Position numbers and translations under genes: made by a program. Source: Parafrankia discariae (GTDB lineage: Bacteria; Actinomycetota; Actinomycetes; Frankiales; Frankiaceae). From it: a stretch of 64,000 nucleotides of DNA. The stretch lies in NCBI RefSeq assembly GCF_000373365.1, contig NZ_KB891192.1:51088-115087 (forward strand), in the 5' to 3' direction. Every line of letters starts with the position of its first letter. Position 1 is the first letter of the stretch. Of this stretch, positions 51,448 to 59,734 are shown piece after piece. The notes below the pieces were generated by a model. The model was not told the origin of the DNA and did no database searches. It saw only the letters and a list, made by a program, of their open reading frames with translations.

Positions 51448-53088
51448 TCAGCCCCGTCTCAGCAGCAGCGCGCCCCCCGGCGCCCCGCCGCCCGTGCAGA
51501 CCACGGCCACCTCGGCGTCCGCGACCTGCCGCCCGTGCGCCTCGCCGCGCAGCTGGAGCATCGCCTCGCGGACGAAACCGAAGCCGTGGAGCCGCCCGGC
51601 GGAGAGCTGGCCGCCGTGCGGGTTCAGCGGGAGCCGACCGCCCCGGGCGATCCCCCGGCCCTCGTCGATGAACGCGCGCGCACCGCCGGGCTCGCAGAAG
51701 CCGAGCCCCTCGAGCCAGGACAGCGCGTTGAAGGTGAACCCGTCGTAGAGCAGGGCGACGTCGACGTCGTCGGGACGCAGCGCCGACCGGCTCCACAGGT
51801 GGCGCGCAGGTCCCCGGGTCTGCGGCTCGTGGGTCAGGGTGTCCTGGTCCCAGCTGATCCGTTCGAGGATCTGGGTGCCGACCGCGTCGACCAGCACCGC
51901 GGGCCGCGGGCGGTCGGGGACGGTCTCGACAGCCGAGACGACGACGGCCACGGCACCGTCCACCGGGACGTCGCAGTCGTAGAGGCCGAACGGGGTCGAG
52001 ACCAGCCGCGCGGCGAGATAGTCCTCGATCGTGAACGGGTCGCGGTACACGGCTTCGGGGTTGCGGCTCGCGTTGTCGCGCGCGGTGACCGCGATCCAGC
52101 CGAGCGTCGACCGGTCGCCGCCGTAGCGGTGGAAGTAGTGCGAGGCCTGGAGCGCTATCCAGTTCGCGGCCGACATGGCGCCGTACGGTGCCCGCTCCTC
52201 GAACATGCCGGTGGCTCGGCCGGCCGGCGCCTCCCATCGGCCGGCGCGGACGAGCGCGGCGTGGGAGGACTCCCACACCGTCCGGAAGCACAGCACGTGG
52301 CGGCACAGCCCCGCGGCCACCGCCAGCATCCCCGCGACGATCGCCCCGGACTGGCCCGGGGTGTCCCCCGCGCCGTTGATCCAGGTCGGGTGCAGCTGCA
52401 ACGCCTCGGCGAGCGGCGCTATCCCGCCCTCGGACATGCCCGGCCCGCCGACCCTGCCCGGATAGGTGGACAGCCCGTCGATCTCGTCGAGCGTGAGCCC
52501 GGCGTCCTCGACCGCCGCCAGGCACGCCTGGACGGTGAGCTCGAGCGGATCGACCATCAACCGGCGGCCCACCCGTGACTGGCCGACCCCGGTGAGGGCC
52601 ACCTTCTCCTCGAATTTCGCCGCCGACACCGGCCTCACGGCCACTGCCAGCTCGCGCGGTTCGGGCACCGCGAGCGCCTCGCCCGCGCGGTCGGGATCCG
52701 GTTCGAACAACGGGATGTGGACGTCGTCGGCCTGCTCGAACAGCACCCGCACCGCCAGGCCGACCCGCACGTCCCCGGGCTCGCAGTTGACGATGTTGGT
52801 GGTCAGCCGGACGCCGTCGTCCTCCGCGAGCGCCACCACCGCCACCACGTACGGCGGCGGGAAGTCGGGTAACCACTGCTGGTGGTTGACGGTGAACCCG
52901 GCGACCACCCCCCGACCGGAGACCGCCGCCATCGTCATCGCGCCGCCACGGCAGACGCGGCAGCGCGGCAGCGGCGGATGGGTGAACGCCCCGCAGTCCC
53001 CGCACCGGAGGACGCGCAGCACGCCGTCCGCGCCGGACGTCCAGAACTCGCCGCTGGCGAGCGTCGGCTGAGGCCGCGGCCGCGTCAC
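51448..53088 (-). CDS. DUF35 (zinc ribbon + OB-fold) fused to thiolase-like domain, possible acyl-CoA aldolase
   Basis: 546 aa. Residues 1-150: DUF35 with a four-cysteine zinc ribbon (C29, C32, C43, C46; RCGDCGAF, PRCRVCRG) and an OB-fold (GVVAGFTVNHQQWLPDFPPPYVVAVVAL). Residues 170-546: lipid-transfer/thiolase-type fold (LMVDPLELTVQACLAAVEDAGL, LLYDGFTFNALSWLEGLGF, NPHGGQLSAGRLHGFGFV). No thiolase nucleophile motif is evident. Tyr in LLYDGF and His in NPHGG fit the Ltp2-type retro-aldolases that act with a DUF35 partner in sterol side-chain loss; here both parts are one protein. GTG 53088 chosen at the first DUF35-like residues; 49 bp after the amidohydrolase. Confidence 0.85.
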   Translation of the reverse strand: MTRPRPQPTLASGEFWTSGADGVLRVLRCGDCGAFTHPPLPRCRVCRGGAMTMAAVSGRGVVAGFTVNHQQWLPDFPPPYVVAVVALAEDDGVRLTTNIVNCEPGDVRVGLAVRVLFEQADDVHIPLFEPDPDRAGEALAVPEPRELAVAVRPVSAAKFEEKVALTGVGQSRVGRRLMVDPLELTVQACLAAVEDAGLTLDEIDGLSTYPGRVGGPGMSEGGIAPLAEALQLHPTWINGAGDTPGQSGAIVAGMLAVAAGLCRHVLCFRTVWESSHAALVRAGRWEAPAGRATGMFEERAPYGAMSAANWIALQASHYFHRYGGDRSTLGWIAVTARDNASRNPEAVYRDPFTIEDYLAARLVSTPFGLYDCDVPVDGAVAVVVSAVETVPDRPRPAVLVDAVGTQILERISWDQDTLTHEPQTRGPARHLWSRSALRPDDVDVALLYDGFTFNALSWLEGLGFCEPGGARAFIDEGRGIARGGRLPLNPHGGQLSAGRLHGFGFVREAMLQLRGEAHGRQVADAEVAVVCTGGGAPGGALLLRRG

Positions 53089-53137
53089 CGGCGCCGCCCC
53101 GGCGTGAGGGGCGCCGGGGGCAGGGGCTCCGGCCCGC

Positions 53138-54310
53138 TCAGGAGCGCGGGAAGTCGAAGACGTCACGGGCGTTGAGCTCGACGATCTGGTGGGCCTCGTC
53201 GTCGGGCACATCGAGGAGTGACTCGGCGATCACCTTGCGGCTGTTCGGCCACATGGAGTCCGAGTGGGGGTAGTCGATCTCGACGCAGATCCGGTCGACA
53301 CCGATGGCGTGCCGGTTGGTCAGCCCGAACTGGTCGTCGATGTAGCAGCCCCAGAAGTGCTTGCGGAGCAGCTCGCTGGGGCGGGTGTCGAAGTCGATGG
53401 GCTGGTAGTAGCGGTGGCGGCCCCAGACCCAGTCGGCCCGCTCGGCGATGTAGGGCAGCCAGCCGATGCCGCCCTCGGAGAGCATGAACTTCAGGCCCGG
53501 GTGCTTCTGCAGCTGCCCGGAGAACAGCAGGTCCACGGTCGACCACATCAGGTTGGTCGCGTAGAGGGCGAACGACGTCGCGGGGGGCGCCTGGCCGGGC
53601 GCGGGCGGGTTCGGCGAGAGCGCGGCGGCCGAGAAGTTGAAGCCGGGCACGAAGCTGCCCGAGCCGAAGTGCAGGCTCACCGGGACCCCGGTCTCCTCCA
53701 GGACGTCCCACAGCGGACCCCAGTGGTCGTCGTGGAACGACGGCAGCCCGAGCGGGACCGGGCTGTCGGGAAACGAGACGGTACGGGCGCCCTTCGCCGC
53801 GACCCGGCGCAGTTCGGCCACCGCCTCGTCGAGGTCCCACAGCGGGAGCAGGGCGAGCGGCACGAACCGGTCGGGCGCCGACGCCGACCACTCGTCGATG
53901 CTGAAGTCGTTCCAGGCCCGCACGCAGGCCAGCCCCAGCTCGGGATCCTTGGCCCGCATGAACACCCGGCCGCCGAAGCCGGGGAACGACGGGAAGCAGC
54001 AGGCGGCCTGGATCCCGTCGAGGTCCATGTCCTTGACCCGCTCGACCGGGTCGTAGCAGCCCGGGATCATGTCGTCGAAGCGCAGCGGCTCCATCCCGAA
54101 CTCCTCGGGAGTCTTGCCGGCGACCGCGTTCAACCCGATGTACGGGAAGACCTGGTCCTCCATGTGCCACACGTGCCGGCGCTGCTCGTCCTCGACGATG
54201 CGCGGGCCCGCGTCCAGGAACTTCCGCGGGAGCCGGTCGGCGAAGACCCGCGGGTGTTCGATGAGGTGATCGTCGACCGAAATGATCTGCATGTAGTCCT
54301 GGAGCGGCAT
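53138..54310 (-). CDS. Amidohydrolase family 2 (ACMSD-like TIM barrel)
   Basis: 390 aa. ISVDDHLIEHPRVFADRLP carries the N-terminal metal site (D-x-H), with H in VSLHFGSGS, KHPGLKFMLSEGGIGWLPY and the conserved DRICVEIDYPHSDSMWP (Asp). This family includes decarboxylases and hydrolases of aromatic or ring-cleavage products. It could open or decarboxylate a ring intermediate. ATG 54310 behind AAGGGACGC. First gene of the P450 operon. Confidence 0.92.
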   Translation of the reverse strand: MPLQDYMQIISVDDHLIEHPRVFADRLPRKFLDAGPRIVEDEQRRHVWHMEDQVFPYIGLNAVAGKTPEEFGMEPLRFDDMIPGCYDPVERVKDMDLDGIQAACCFPSFPGFGGRVFMRAKDPELGLACVRAWNDFSIDEWSASAPDRFVPLALLPLWDLDEAVAELRRVAAKGARTVSFPDSPVPLGLPSFHDDHWGPLWDVLEETGVPVSLHFGSGSFVPGFNFSAAALSPNPPAPGQAPPATSFALYATNLMWSTVDLLFSGQLQKHPGLKFMLSEGGIGWLPYIAERADWVWGRHRYYQPIDFDTRPSELLRKHFWGCYIDDQFGLTNRHAIGVDRICVEIDYPHSDSMWPNSRKVIAESLLDVPDDEAHQIVELNARDVFDFPRS

Positions 54311-54345
54311 CCAGCGTCCCTTCAGGTCCCCTCGACTGTGCCATC

Positions 54346-54376
54346 GATCATATAACCTATTGTACTACATTGTGCG
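54346..54376. promoter_or_regulatory. AT-rich divergent promoter island
   Basis: ATCATATAACCTATTG, then TACTACATTGTG, between the divergent amidohydrolase and the 90-aa gene. TATAACCTA is one base different from the TATAACTTA/TATAACTA words at 32783 and 47608. Confidence 0.4.
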
Positions 54377-54420
54377 ATAGTGCCACTGGCGCAGCCGGCG
54401 TTCCACCCGAGGAGCGATGC

Positions 54421-54693
54421 ATGGAGACAGAGCCGACCAGGCCCCTGGACGACGACCACGACCTGCTGAACTTCGACGAGACGGGCGGCCGGCTGCGGAC
54501 GGAGATCGCGGCCGTCGAGGCCACGCTGTCCGCGGCGGAAGGCGAGGGCGCGGAGGCGGATGCGGGTGAGCGGCGTGCCGCCGCCGAGGCCCGCCTGGCG
54601 GCCCTGCGCGCCGCGCTGGCACGCAACAGCCGGAACGCGGCGGCGAGGCCCGGCGCGACCGGCTTCCTCACCTACGTACCCCCCGGGCGGTGA
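54421..54693 (+). CDS. Small hypothetical protein, predicted helical
   Basis: 90 aa, not recognised. Acidic N-terminus (METEPTRPLDDDHDLLNFDE), then an Ala/Glu/Arg-rich helical or coiled-coil stretch (about 25-75) and a short C-terminus ending in Y-V-P-P-G-R. AGGAG lies 7 bases before ATG 54421, supporting expression. Transcribed divergently from the amidohydrolase-P450 operon from the same AT-rich island, so it may belong to the same regulon; it could be a small subunit or partner of one of the enzymes. Confidence 0.65.
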   Translation: METEPTRPLDDDHDLLNFDETGGRLRTEIAAVEATLSAAEGEGAEADAGERRAAAEARLAALRAALARNSRNAAARPGATGFLTYVPPGR

Positions 54694-54708
54694 CGCGGCG
54701 GGCGACTG

Positions 54709-55569
54709 TCAGAACGCGGGCGCCTGCGGCCGCAGCTTCACATAGCCTCCCGCGTCGACGCGGAGCTGGGTGCCGGTGATGAAGCGGGACTCGTCGGAGA
54801 GCAGGAAGAGAACCGCGTCGGCGATGTCCTCGGGCTCGACGTACGGGTCGCCCGTCGCGGTCATGGCCGGGAACGACGGCAGCACGTCCTCGAGGGTGGG
54901 CTCGGCCAGGTCCGGCCGGAACGCCCGGTACATGACGTCGTTGTTCAGCATGTCGGTGTTGACGTTGGTCGGGTGCACGGCGTTCACCCGGATGCTCTGG
55001 GCGGCCAGCACGACGGCGAGGTCGTGGACCAGCGACGCCACCGCCCGCTTGGCCCAGGCGTAGCCCAGGCCGCCCGACCCCTTGGCCGCGCTGTCCAACG
55101 TGCCGGGGATCAGCGCCGCCAGGCTCCCCGTCGCGACGATCGACGCCCCGGACAGCAGGTGGGGCAGGGCGACGTCGACGGCGTTGAAGACGCCTCCGAA
55201 GTCGACGCCGACCGCGTCGATGAAGGCCTGCGGTGCCGTCGTCCCGAGCGGGCAGATGCCGGCCTGGGCCACCACGCCGTCCAACCGGCCGAACTGGGCG
55301 ATGCCCTCGGCGACGGCGGCGGCCAGCGCGGCCCGGTCACGGACGTCGGCGACCTGCGCGACGACGCGGCCGCCGCGCTCCTTGACCAGGCGGGCCGTCT
55401 CGTCCAGGTCGTCCCGGGTCGCCATCGGGTAGGGCGTGGAGGCGATGTCGGCGCACAGGTCGACGGCCACGACGTCGCCTCCCTCCGCCGCGACCCGGAC
55501 GGCGTGCGCCCGGCCCTGGCCACGCGCCGCGCCGGTGATGAAGACGACCTTGCCGTCCATGCGTCCCAC
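54709..55569 (-). CDS. Mycofactocin-type SDR (carveol dehydrogenase-like)
   Basis: 286 aa. TGAARGQGRAHAVRVAAEGGDVVAVDLC, then the long family insert (STPYPMATRDDLDETARLVKERGGRVVAQVADVRD), catalytic YAWAK and NAVHPTNVNTDML. GARGQGRAHA plus the DLAET-type insert define the mycofactocin-associated SDR subfamily, which holds its NAD tightly and passes electrons to the peptide cofactor mycofactocin. It therefore oxidises an alcohol intermediate if mycofactocin genes exist elsewhere. Divergent from the aldehyde dehydrogenase across the shared operator: alcohol to aldehyde to acid is an obvious two-step series. Confidence 0.9.
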   Translation of the reverse strand: MGRMDGKVVFITGAARGQGRAHAVRVAAEGGDVVAVDLCADIASTPYPMATRDDLDETARLVKERGGRVVAQVADVRDRAALAAAVAEGIAQFGRLDGVVAQAGICPLGTTAPQAFIDAVGVDFGGVFNAVDVALPHLLSGASIVATGSLAALIPGTLDSAAKGSGGLGYAWAKRAVASLVHDLAVVLAAQSIRVNAVHPTNVNTDMLNNDVMYRAFRPDLAEPTLEDVLPSFPAMTATGDPYVEPEDIADAVLFLLSDESRFITGTQLRVDAGGYVKLRPQAPAF

Positions 55570-55669
55570 GAATGTGCTCCTGTCCCTTGTGTCCGAGGAC
55601 GCCGCGCCCCTCGCTGACCTCGGCCCGACCCCACGTGAGCTGCTTGCCTTCGCCTGTGACTGCCGCCAT

Positions 55670-55703
55670 ACTAAAATAGTTCAATCAATTATTCTAGTGT
55701 TCT
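55670..55703. promoter_or_regulatory. Divergent operator island of the SDR/aldehyde dehydrogenase pair
   Basis: ACTA-AAA-TAGT palindrome (55670-55680), continuing as TAGTTCAATCA (55677-55687), then ATTATTCTAGTGTTCTAAG and the ALDH ribosome site. The 11-mer TAGTTCAATCA is identical to 24763-24773, and ACTAAAATAGTT is the reverse complement of 47611-47622. Confidence 0.65.
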
Positions 55704-55719
55704 AAGAGGGTGGTATCCG

Positions 55720-57183
55720 ATGTCGGCGCTGACCTACCAGCTGTACATCGACGGCGCGTGGCGGGACAGTGACGGCGACGGCGTCCTCGAGGTCCTCAAC
55801 CCGGCGACCGAAGAGGTCATCGGCGCCGTCCCCGACGGGACCGTCACCGACGTCGACCGGGCCGTAGCCGCCGCCCGACGGGCGTTCGACGAGGGCCCGT
55901 GGCCGACGCTCAGCGCCAACGAGCGCGCCACCGTGCTGCTGCGCATGGCCGACGTGATGGAGCGGCGCGTCGACGAGCTCAAGGAACTCAGCGTCCGAGA
56001 GGCCGGCTCGACGCGTGCCCTGGCCGACACGCTGCAGGTCAGCGTCCCACTTCACCATTTCAGAGACATGGCTGAGCGGGTGCTGCGGCAGTTCCCGTTC
56101 GAGCGGGCGATGCTGCCGACGGTCGGGCCGACGCTCGCCCAGGGGGTCGTCCGCCGCGAGCCCTACGGCGTCGCCGCGCTCATCTCGGCCTACAACTTCC
56201 CGCTCTTCCTCAACATCCTCAAGCTGGCCCCGGCACTGGCCGCGGGGTGCACGGTCGTCCTCAAGCCGGCGCCGACCACCCCGCTCGAGGCGTTCGTCCT
56301 CGGCGAGATGGCCGACGAGGCCGGCCTGCCGCCCGGCGTGCTCAACATCGTGAGCGGTGGCATCGCGGCCGGCGAGGCGCTGACCACCCATCCCGGGGTC
56401 GACATCGTCAGCTTCACCGGCTCCGACACCGTGGGCCGGCTGGTCTACACCCAGGCGGCGCAGTCACTGAAGAAGGTCGTGCTCGAGCTCGGCGGCAAGT
56501 CCGCCAACATCATCACCGCCGACGTCGACCTCGACCTCGTCGTCCCGACGATCGTCAACGGCATGACCACCCACGCCGGCCAGGGCTGCAGCCTGCTGAC
56601 CCGGACGCTGGTGCACCGCTCACGCCTCGACGAGCTCGTCGGCCTGGTCAAGCAGCGCCTCGATCACATCACCGTCGGCGACCCGGCCGACCCCGCCACG
56701 ACCATGGGACCGCTGATCAGCGCGGCCCAGCGGGCGAAGGTCGAGAGCCTCATCTCCGCCGGCCGCGCCGAGGGCGCGCAGGTCGCCTACGGCGGAGGCC
56801 GGCCCGCCCACCTCGACAAGGGGTTCTTCGTCGAGCCGACGCTGTTCGTCGACGTCGACAACTCGATGACGGTCGCCCGCCAGGAGTTCTTCGGCCCGGT
56901 CGGCGTCGTCATCGCCTTCGACGACGACGACGAGGCGGTCCGGCTCGCCAACGACAGCGAGTTCGGGCTCGGCGGCGGGGTCTGGGCGCAGTCCCCGGTA
57001 CGCGCCTACGAGATCGCCAAGCGGCTGCGCACCGGAATGATCTACATCAACGGCGGCGGCGCGGGCTCCAGCCCGCACACCGCGTTCGGCGGCTACAAGC
57101 AGAGCGGGCTCGGCCTCGAGCGCGGCGAGTTCGGCCTCGAGGAGTTCCTGCTGTCCAAGAGCATCATCTGGAGCGCCCGCTGA
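55720..57183 (+). CDS. NAD(P)-dependent aldehyde dehydrogenase
   Basis: 487 aa. N-terminal [25 protein letters not shown], cofactor region [31 protein letters not shown], catalytic Glu in [11 protein letters not shown] (about 256) and Cys in [10 protein letters not shown] (about 290), then [20 protein letters not shown]. Oxidises an aldehyde to the acid. AGAGGGTGG precedes ATG 55720. Followed by an SDR (25 bp) and a VOC protein that overlaps the SDR. Confidence 0.95.
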   Translation: MSALTYQLYIDGAWRDSDGDGVLEVLNPATEEVIGAVPDGTVTDVDRAVAAARRAFDEGPWPTLSANERATVLLRMADVMERRVDELKELSVREAGSTRALADTLQVSVPLHHFRDMAERVLRQFPFERAMLPTVGPTLAQGVVRREPYGVAALISAYNFPLFLNILKLAPALAAGCTVVLKPAPTTPLEAFVLGEMADEAGLPPGVLNIVSGGIAAGEALTTHPGVDIVSFTGSDTVGRLVYTQAAQSLKKVVLELGGKSANIITADVDLDLVVPTIVNGMTTHAGQGCSLLTRTLVHRSRLDELVGLVKQRLDHITVGDPADPATTMGPLISAAQRAKVESLISAGRAEGAQVAYGGGRPAHLDKGFFVEPTLFVDVDNSMTVARQEFFGPVGVVIAFDDDDEAVRLANDSEFGLGGGVWAQSPVRAYEIAKRLRTGMIYINGGGAGSSPHTAFGGYKQSGLGLERGEFGLEEFLLSKSIIWSAR

Positions 57184-57208
57184 GCGGGCCGGAGACTCGG
57201 GCGAACTC

Positions 57209-58129
57209 ATGAACCTGATCGGCACCAGTCGAAAATCCTTAGCCGTGATCACCGGCGCCTACGGCGGAACGGGCCGCGCCGTGGCCCGCCGGCTCGGCGG
57301 GCGCCACCGGCTCGTCCTGTCCGGCCGCAACGAGGTCGCGCTGGCCGCGCTGCACGACAGCCTCACCGAAGAGGGCTACGACATCGCCCTCACCGTCGCC
57401 ACCGACGTGGCGAGCCCGGACGGCGTCCAGCGGCTCGCCGCGGCGGCGGGCGAGGCCGGCACTCTGGGCACGCTGGTCCACACCGCTGGCCTCTCCCCCG
57501 CCCTCGCCGGCCCGCGGACGATCGTGGAGGTCAACCTCCGCGGGACGGCGCACCTGCTCGACGCGTTCCTGCCGCTGGCCGGCCCCGGCAGCTCGGTGGT
57601 CTGCATCGGCTCGGTGGCGGCCCACACCTTCAGCTCCTCGCCCGCGGTCGACGCCGTGCTCGACGACCCGCGCGCCAGCAGCCTCGCCGTCGACCTGGAG
57701 CGGCTCCTGCTCGCCGCCGACCCGAACCCGACCCCCTACTTCTTCGCCGTACGCGCCTACGGGGCGTCGAAGCGCGGCGTCCTGCGGCTGGTGGAACGGT
57801 CGGCCGGTGCCTGGGCCGAGCGTGGTGCCCGCATCCTGTCGGTCTCGCCGGGCACCGTGCTGACCCCGATGGGCCGCCAGGAGATGGCGGCGAACCCGCT
57901 GGCCGCCGCGGCCGCGGAGGTGACCCCGCTACGGCGGCTGGGAATGCCCGCCGACATCGCGGCGGCGATCGACTTCCTCGTCTCCGACAGCGCCAGCTAC
58001 ATCACCGGGTGCGACCTGCGCGTCGACGGCGGCATCGTCGCCGCCCGGCGTCATCCGGCCGACGCTCCCCGTCCCGCCAGCCAGCCGACTCCTGTGAGCG
58101 AGCCTCGTGTCGCCCTCGATCCAGCCTGA
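57209..58129 (+). CDS. Short-chain dehydrogenase/reductase
   Basis: 306 aa. [15 protein letters not shown] cofactor motif (a variant with Y-G-G), [11 protein letters not shown], catalytic [46 protein letters not shown] and a Pro-rich tail of about 30 residues. The middle contains a longer insert ([38 protein letters not shown]), as in SDRs related to 3-alpha-hydroxysteroid dehydrogenase/carbonyl reductase. Its substrate may be a cyclic alcohol or ketone. ATG 57209; overlaps the VOC gene by 23 bp. Confidence 0.9.
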   Translation: MNLIGTSRKSLAVITGAYGGTGRAVARRLGGRHRLVLSGRNEVALAALHDSLTEEGYDIALTVATDVASPDGVQRLAAAAGEAGTLGTLVHTAGLSPALAGPRTIVEVNLRGTAHLLDAFLPLAGPGSSVVCIGSVAAHTFSSSPAVDAVLDDPRASSLAVDLERLLLAADPNPTPYFFAVRAYGASKRGVLRLVERSAGAWAERGARILSVSPGTVLTPMGRQEMAANPLAAAAAEVTPLRRLGMPADIAAAIDFLVSDSASYITGCDLRVDGGIVAARRHPADAPRPASQPTPVSEPRVALDPA

Positions 58130-58583
58130 GAACTTCTTCCAGCTCGGCTACGTCACCCGCGACCTGGAGGGCGCGATCGCGCGCTTCCGGGACGACCACC
58201 AGGTGGCCGAGTTCCGCCGCATCGACACCACGGAGCCGGGTGGACCGCCCGGCTCGCAGATCGCCCTCGCCTACAGCCGCGGGGTGATGGTGGAGATCAT
58301 CGAACCGGTGCCCGGCCGGGAGGGCATCTACCTCGACGCGCTGCGGCCCGACGGCGGCGTCAGCCTGCACCACCTGGGCTATCTCGTCGACGACGTGGCC
58401 TCGCTCGACGAGCTGGCCGAGCGGTTCCAGGCGGCGGGCGTCGGGATCCCGATGCGTTTCTCGCAGCGGCTGGGACTGTCTGCGATCTACGCCGACACCC
58501 GCCCGGGGATCGGGCACTTCAGCGAGTTCGTGTTCCGCCACGACGAGGGCAAGGAACTGTTCGCGCAGCTCCCCCACAGCTGA
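58107..58583 (+). CDS. VOC (glyoxalase/extradiol-dioxygenase fold) protein
   Basis: 158 aa. Two beta-alpha-beta-beta-beta modules: [21 protein letters not shown] and [25 protein letters not shown], with candidate metal ligands His in LHHLGY and Glu in MVEIIEP and [10 protein letters not shown]. The family spans lyases, epimerases (methylmalonyl-CoA-like) and dioxygenases. Starts at GTG 58107 inside the SDR 3' end. Likely acts with the SDR on the same compound. Confidence 0.85.
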   Translation: MSPSIQPENFFQLGYVTRDLEGAIARFRDDHQVAEFRRIDTTEPGGPPGSQIALAYSRGVMVEIIEPVPGREGIYLDALRPDGGVSLHHLGYLVDDVASLDELAERFQAAGVGIPMRFSQRLGLSAIYADTRPGIGHFSEFVFRHDEGKELFAQLPHS

Positions 58584-58653
58584 CGGGGGCCGCTCGGCGA
58601 GCGGTGGGACGGAGCCGGGCCGGGGCGCGCGGGCACGCGGGAGACTGGCCGGC

Positions 58654-59721
58654 ATGCCGAGGGACAGCGAGGTCGGGTGGGCTCGGGCGAGGGTCTCCGT
58701 GCCGCGGGCGCGGGCCGGGCCCGGCCAGGCGATCACGCGGCGGCTGGCGGCGGCGCTGCTGATCCTGGTCGGAACCGTGATCGTGGTCTACCTGGGACGC
58801 GACGGCTACGCCGACAACCAGGGAAACCCGCTGAGCCTGCTGGACGCCGCCTATTACGCGACCGTCAGCCTGTCGACGACCGGTTACGGTGACATCGCCC
58901 CGCTCACGCCGAGCGCGCGGCTGGTCAACGTCCTGGTGGTCACCCCGGCCCGGGTGATCTTCCTGATCCTGCTGGTCGGCACGACGCTGGAGGTGCTGAC
59001 CGAGCGATCCCGGGAGGCCTTCCGGGTGGAGCGGTGGAGGAGACGGGTGAACCAGCACGTGGTGGTCGTCGGCTACGGCGTGAAGGGGCGCAGCGCGGTC
59101 CGGGCGCTGCGGGAGGACGGCGTGCCCGCGGAACAGATCGTCGTCGTCGACCCCGACCACCGGGCGCTCGCCGACGCCGGCCGGGACGGCCTCACCACCG
59201 TCACCGGCTCGGGCACCCGCACCGCCGTGCTGCGCGAGGCGCTGACCGAACGCGCCCGGGCGGTGATCGTCGCGACCAACTCCGACGAGGCGAACGTCCT
59301 GATCACCCTGACCGCCCGGGACCTGGCACCGACGGCAGTGATCACCGCGGCCGTCCGGGAGGCCGAGAACATCCCGTTGCTCCGCCGCGGTGGGGCGGAC
59401 CAGGTGGTCACCAGCTCGGACGCGGCCGGGCGGATGCTGGGCCTGGCGACCCGCAGCCCACGGGTCGTGGACGTGGTCGAGGACCTGCTCACCTCCGACG
59501 TGGGCCTGCGGCTCACCGAACGTCCCGCGGCCGGGCACGAGGTCGGCCGCGGGCCGCGGGAGTGCGCGGATCCGGTGCTCGCCGTCGTCCGCGCGGGCCG
59601 GCTGCTCCGGTTCGACGACCCGGCCGCGGCCCCGATCCGCGCGGGCGATCTGCTGATCACGGTTCGCGACGTCGGTGACCCCGCCGGCCGGGAGTCTTCT
59701 CCCGACAGCCAGGACCGCTGA
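58654..59721 (+). CDS. Potassium channel with RCK/TrkA domain
   Basis: 355 aa. TM1 about 31-48, pore helix and selectivity filter S-T-T-G-Y-G-D (74-80), TM2 about 90-113, then a TrkA-N Rossmann domain (VVVVGYGVKGRS at 136-147, VIVATNSDEANVL) and a TrkA-C-like end. A two-TM Kch/MthK-type K+ channel gated by a ligand or NAD(H) on the RCK domain. The substitution of the usual acidic residue by basic loops is not evident. ATG 58654; 70 bp after the VOC gene, with no obvious link to the catabolic genes. Confidence 0.93.
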   Translation: MPRDSEVGWARARVSVPRARAGPGQAITRRLAAALLILVGTVIVVYLGRDGYADNQGNPLSLLDAAYYATVSLSTTGYGDIAPLTPSARLVNVLVVTPARVIFLILLVGTTLEVLTERSREAFRVERWRRRVNQHVVVVGYGVKGRSAVRALREDGVPAEQIVVVDPDHRALADAGRDGLTTVTGSGTRTAVLREALTERARAVIVATNSDEANVLITLTARDLAPTAVITAAVREAENIPLLRRGGADQVVTSSDAAGRMLGLATRSPRVVDVVEDLLTSDVGLRLTERPAAGHEVGRGPRECADPVLAVVRAGRLLRFDDPAAAPIRAGDLLITVRDVGDPAGRESSPDSQDR

Positions 59722-59734
59722 GGGGTGCGGGCTC

